Origin: an uncultured Alphaproteobacteria bacterium
GTDB lineage: Bacteria > Pseudomonadota > Alphaproteobacteria > HIMB59 > GCA-002718135
DNA length: 64,000 bases
Assembly: GCA_902595425.1 (NCBI GenBank)
Contig: CACJPV010000002.1
Coordinates: 170,678 to 234,677 of the forward strand
Reading direction: 5' to 3'
A program made the translations under genes and the position numbers. Under the pieces are notes generated by a model. It saw only the letters and a program-made list of their open reading frames with translations. It was not told the origin of the DNA and did no database searches. Each line of letters starts with the position of its first letter. Position 1 is the first letter of the stretch. Shown piece by piece: positions 63,439-64,000 of this stretch.

Positions 63439-64000
63439 TTCTGGTGATTATACAAAAAACTTAGAAAGGGGAACAGTGGAAAACCCAAAACATTGAAAAA
63501 GTCTCCCTTTATGGACTTTATAATTTGTGGTCCTTGAGACTCAGCCTGATAACAGCCCACTGACGACAAGATAGTTTTGTCTGCTTTTTTTAAATACTCG
63601 TCTATTTGTTTGTTGTTTAGTTTTCTCAGGGTTATGGTGGACGACTGTTGTGCCGACCAAATTTGTTTGTTTGCTATGCAAACAGAAATACCGGATATAA
63701 TTTGGTGTTTGTTTCCAGACAGCTCTCTAATTTTAATTTTTGCTTCTTTAAGTGTTTTTGCTTTGTTAATTATTTTGTTTTTAAAAAGAATTGTTGTGTC
63801 AGAACCAACAACAAGGTGTTGTGTGTTTAATCTGCTAACACTTAGCGCTTTTTCTTTAGCAAGAAATTTTGGGAGATTTTTTTTGTTTATAGTTTTTATT
63901 ATTTTCTTTTTAATAAGATCTTCATTACAAAGAGGGGGTGTTTTTGTAAAATTTAACCCAACGCTTTTAAGGAGTTTATATCTTGAAAAACTATTACTAG
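63435..64000 (-). CDS. maf: Maf-like nucleotide pyrophosphatase (5' end cut by the window)
   Basis: The reverse frame is open from 64000 down to the TGA at 63437-63435, which overlaps the aroE start. The visible 188 codons cover almost the entire protein: SNSFSRYKLLKSVGL (the S-x-S-x-R motif near the N-terminus), LAKEKA, VGSDTTILFKNK with the catalytic Asp, SGISVCIANK, and CYQAESQGPQIIKSIKGD with the conserved Gln/Glu. Only a few N-terminal residues are missing. Maf/YhdE proteins hydrolyse modified or canonical nucleoside triphosphates. The maf-aroE-coaE-dnaQ order is typical for alphaproteobacteria, often near oriC. Confidence 0.92.
   Translation of the reverse strand, partial: SNSFSRYKLLKSVGLNFTKTPPLCNEDLIKKKIIKTINKKNLPKFLAKEKALSVSRLNTQHLVVGSDTTILFKNKIINKAKTLKEAKIKIRELSGNKHQIISGISVCIANKQIWSAQQSSTITLRKLNNKQIDEYLKKADKTILSSVGCYQAESQGPQIIKSIKGDFFNVLGFPLFPFLSFLYNHQK

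Noticed and set aside
59800..64000. Apparent excess of G and T on the plus strand toward the end, possibly a replication-origin skew, given maf-aroE-coaE-dnaQ near oriC in relatives.
   Set aside because: Spot counts on single lines were inconsistent; a cumulative skew plot would be needed. No DnaA-box cluster was seen.

Overview
The window is a gene-dense, AT-rich stretch of a bacterial chromosome. Gene content and order point to a planktonic-type alphaproteobacterium with a streamlined genome, of the broad SAR11/HIMB59/SAR116 kind; the exact clade cannot be fixed from the sequence alone. The main supports are the maf-aroE-coaE-dnaQ-Tim44-Smr-hslVU-his neighbourhood typical of Alphaproteobacteria, two perfect copies of a dyad like the alphaproteobacterial Irr/ICE box, sigma-32-type promoters, and many overlapping start/stop codons. 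No gap without a gene exceeds about 200 bases. No tRNA, rRNA, insertion sequence, CRISPR array or prophage was seen.

Layout. 0-2.4 kb: the end of an adenosine-kinase-like PfkB gene, adenosine deaminase and a lipid-anchored M48 protease. 2.4-10.5 kb: a metal region with an Fe3+ ABC transporter whose ATPase gene faces its permease and binding-protein genes, a diiron fatty-acid hydroxylase, a DUF4856/imelysin-like periplasmic protein, a small winged-helix protein, HupE and an unknown membrane-anchored partner. Two identical ICE-like boxes and two structured leaders lie here. 10.6-11.8 kb: a small heat-shock gene with a sigma-32 promoter and a possible RNA thermometer, then an O-methyltransferase. 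11.8-14.4 kb: deoA-punA-cdd. 14.4-17 kb: a DUF1501/DUF1800 pair. 17-21.8 kb: a degenerate TrpF-like gene and the overlapping pabB-pabA-pabC-folP-folB-folK operon. 21.8-30.3 kb: DUF2141, cysS, thrS, hemB, hisI, ribA, a cupin and katG. 30.3-35.7 kb: a BMP-type nucleoside ABC transporter and upp. 35.7-41.6 kb: a lipoprotein, pyruvate carboxylase, nth, DUF2244 and dapB. 41.6-46.6 kb: dnaJ, dnaK, grpE, hrcA. 46.6-50.6 kb: rph-rdgB, an LpoA-like lipoprotein, rsmI and a DolP-like lipoprotein. 50.6-54.5 kb: hinT and hisE-F-A-(GNAT)-H-B. 54.5-59.8 kb: hslVU, a two-domain PAP2 phosphatase, an ArnT-like glycosyltransferase and DUF3108. 59.8-64 kb: Smr, a phage-T4-type lysozyme, Tim44-like, dnaQ, coaE, aroE and partial maf.

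How it fits together. Three separated loci (adenosine kinase/deaminase; deoA-punA-cdd; BMP transporter plus upp) form a coherent nucleoside import and salvage system. The 2.4-10.5 kb block looks like an iron-responsive island. The heat-shock genes hsp20, dnaK and hslVU share the same promoter architecture, with an identical 13-base gap between the core elements, although hrcA is also present. The PAP2-ArnT-DUF3108 genes look like an envelope (perhaps lipid A) modification set.

The most unexpected gene is a T4-lysozyme homologue with an intact E/D/T catalytic triad, placed between the Tim44-like and Smr genes where many alphaproteobacteria carry the lytic transglycosylase MltA. Also notable are a perfect 12-bp hairpin that buries the start codon of the nucleoside transporter ATPase, and the paired ICE-box/structured-leader arrangement in the iron island.
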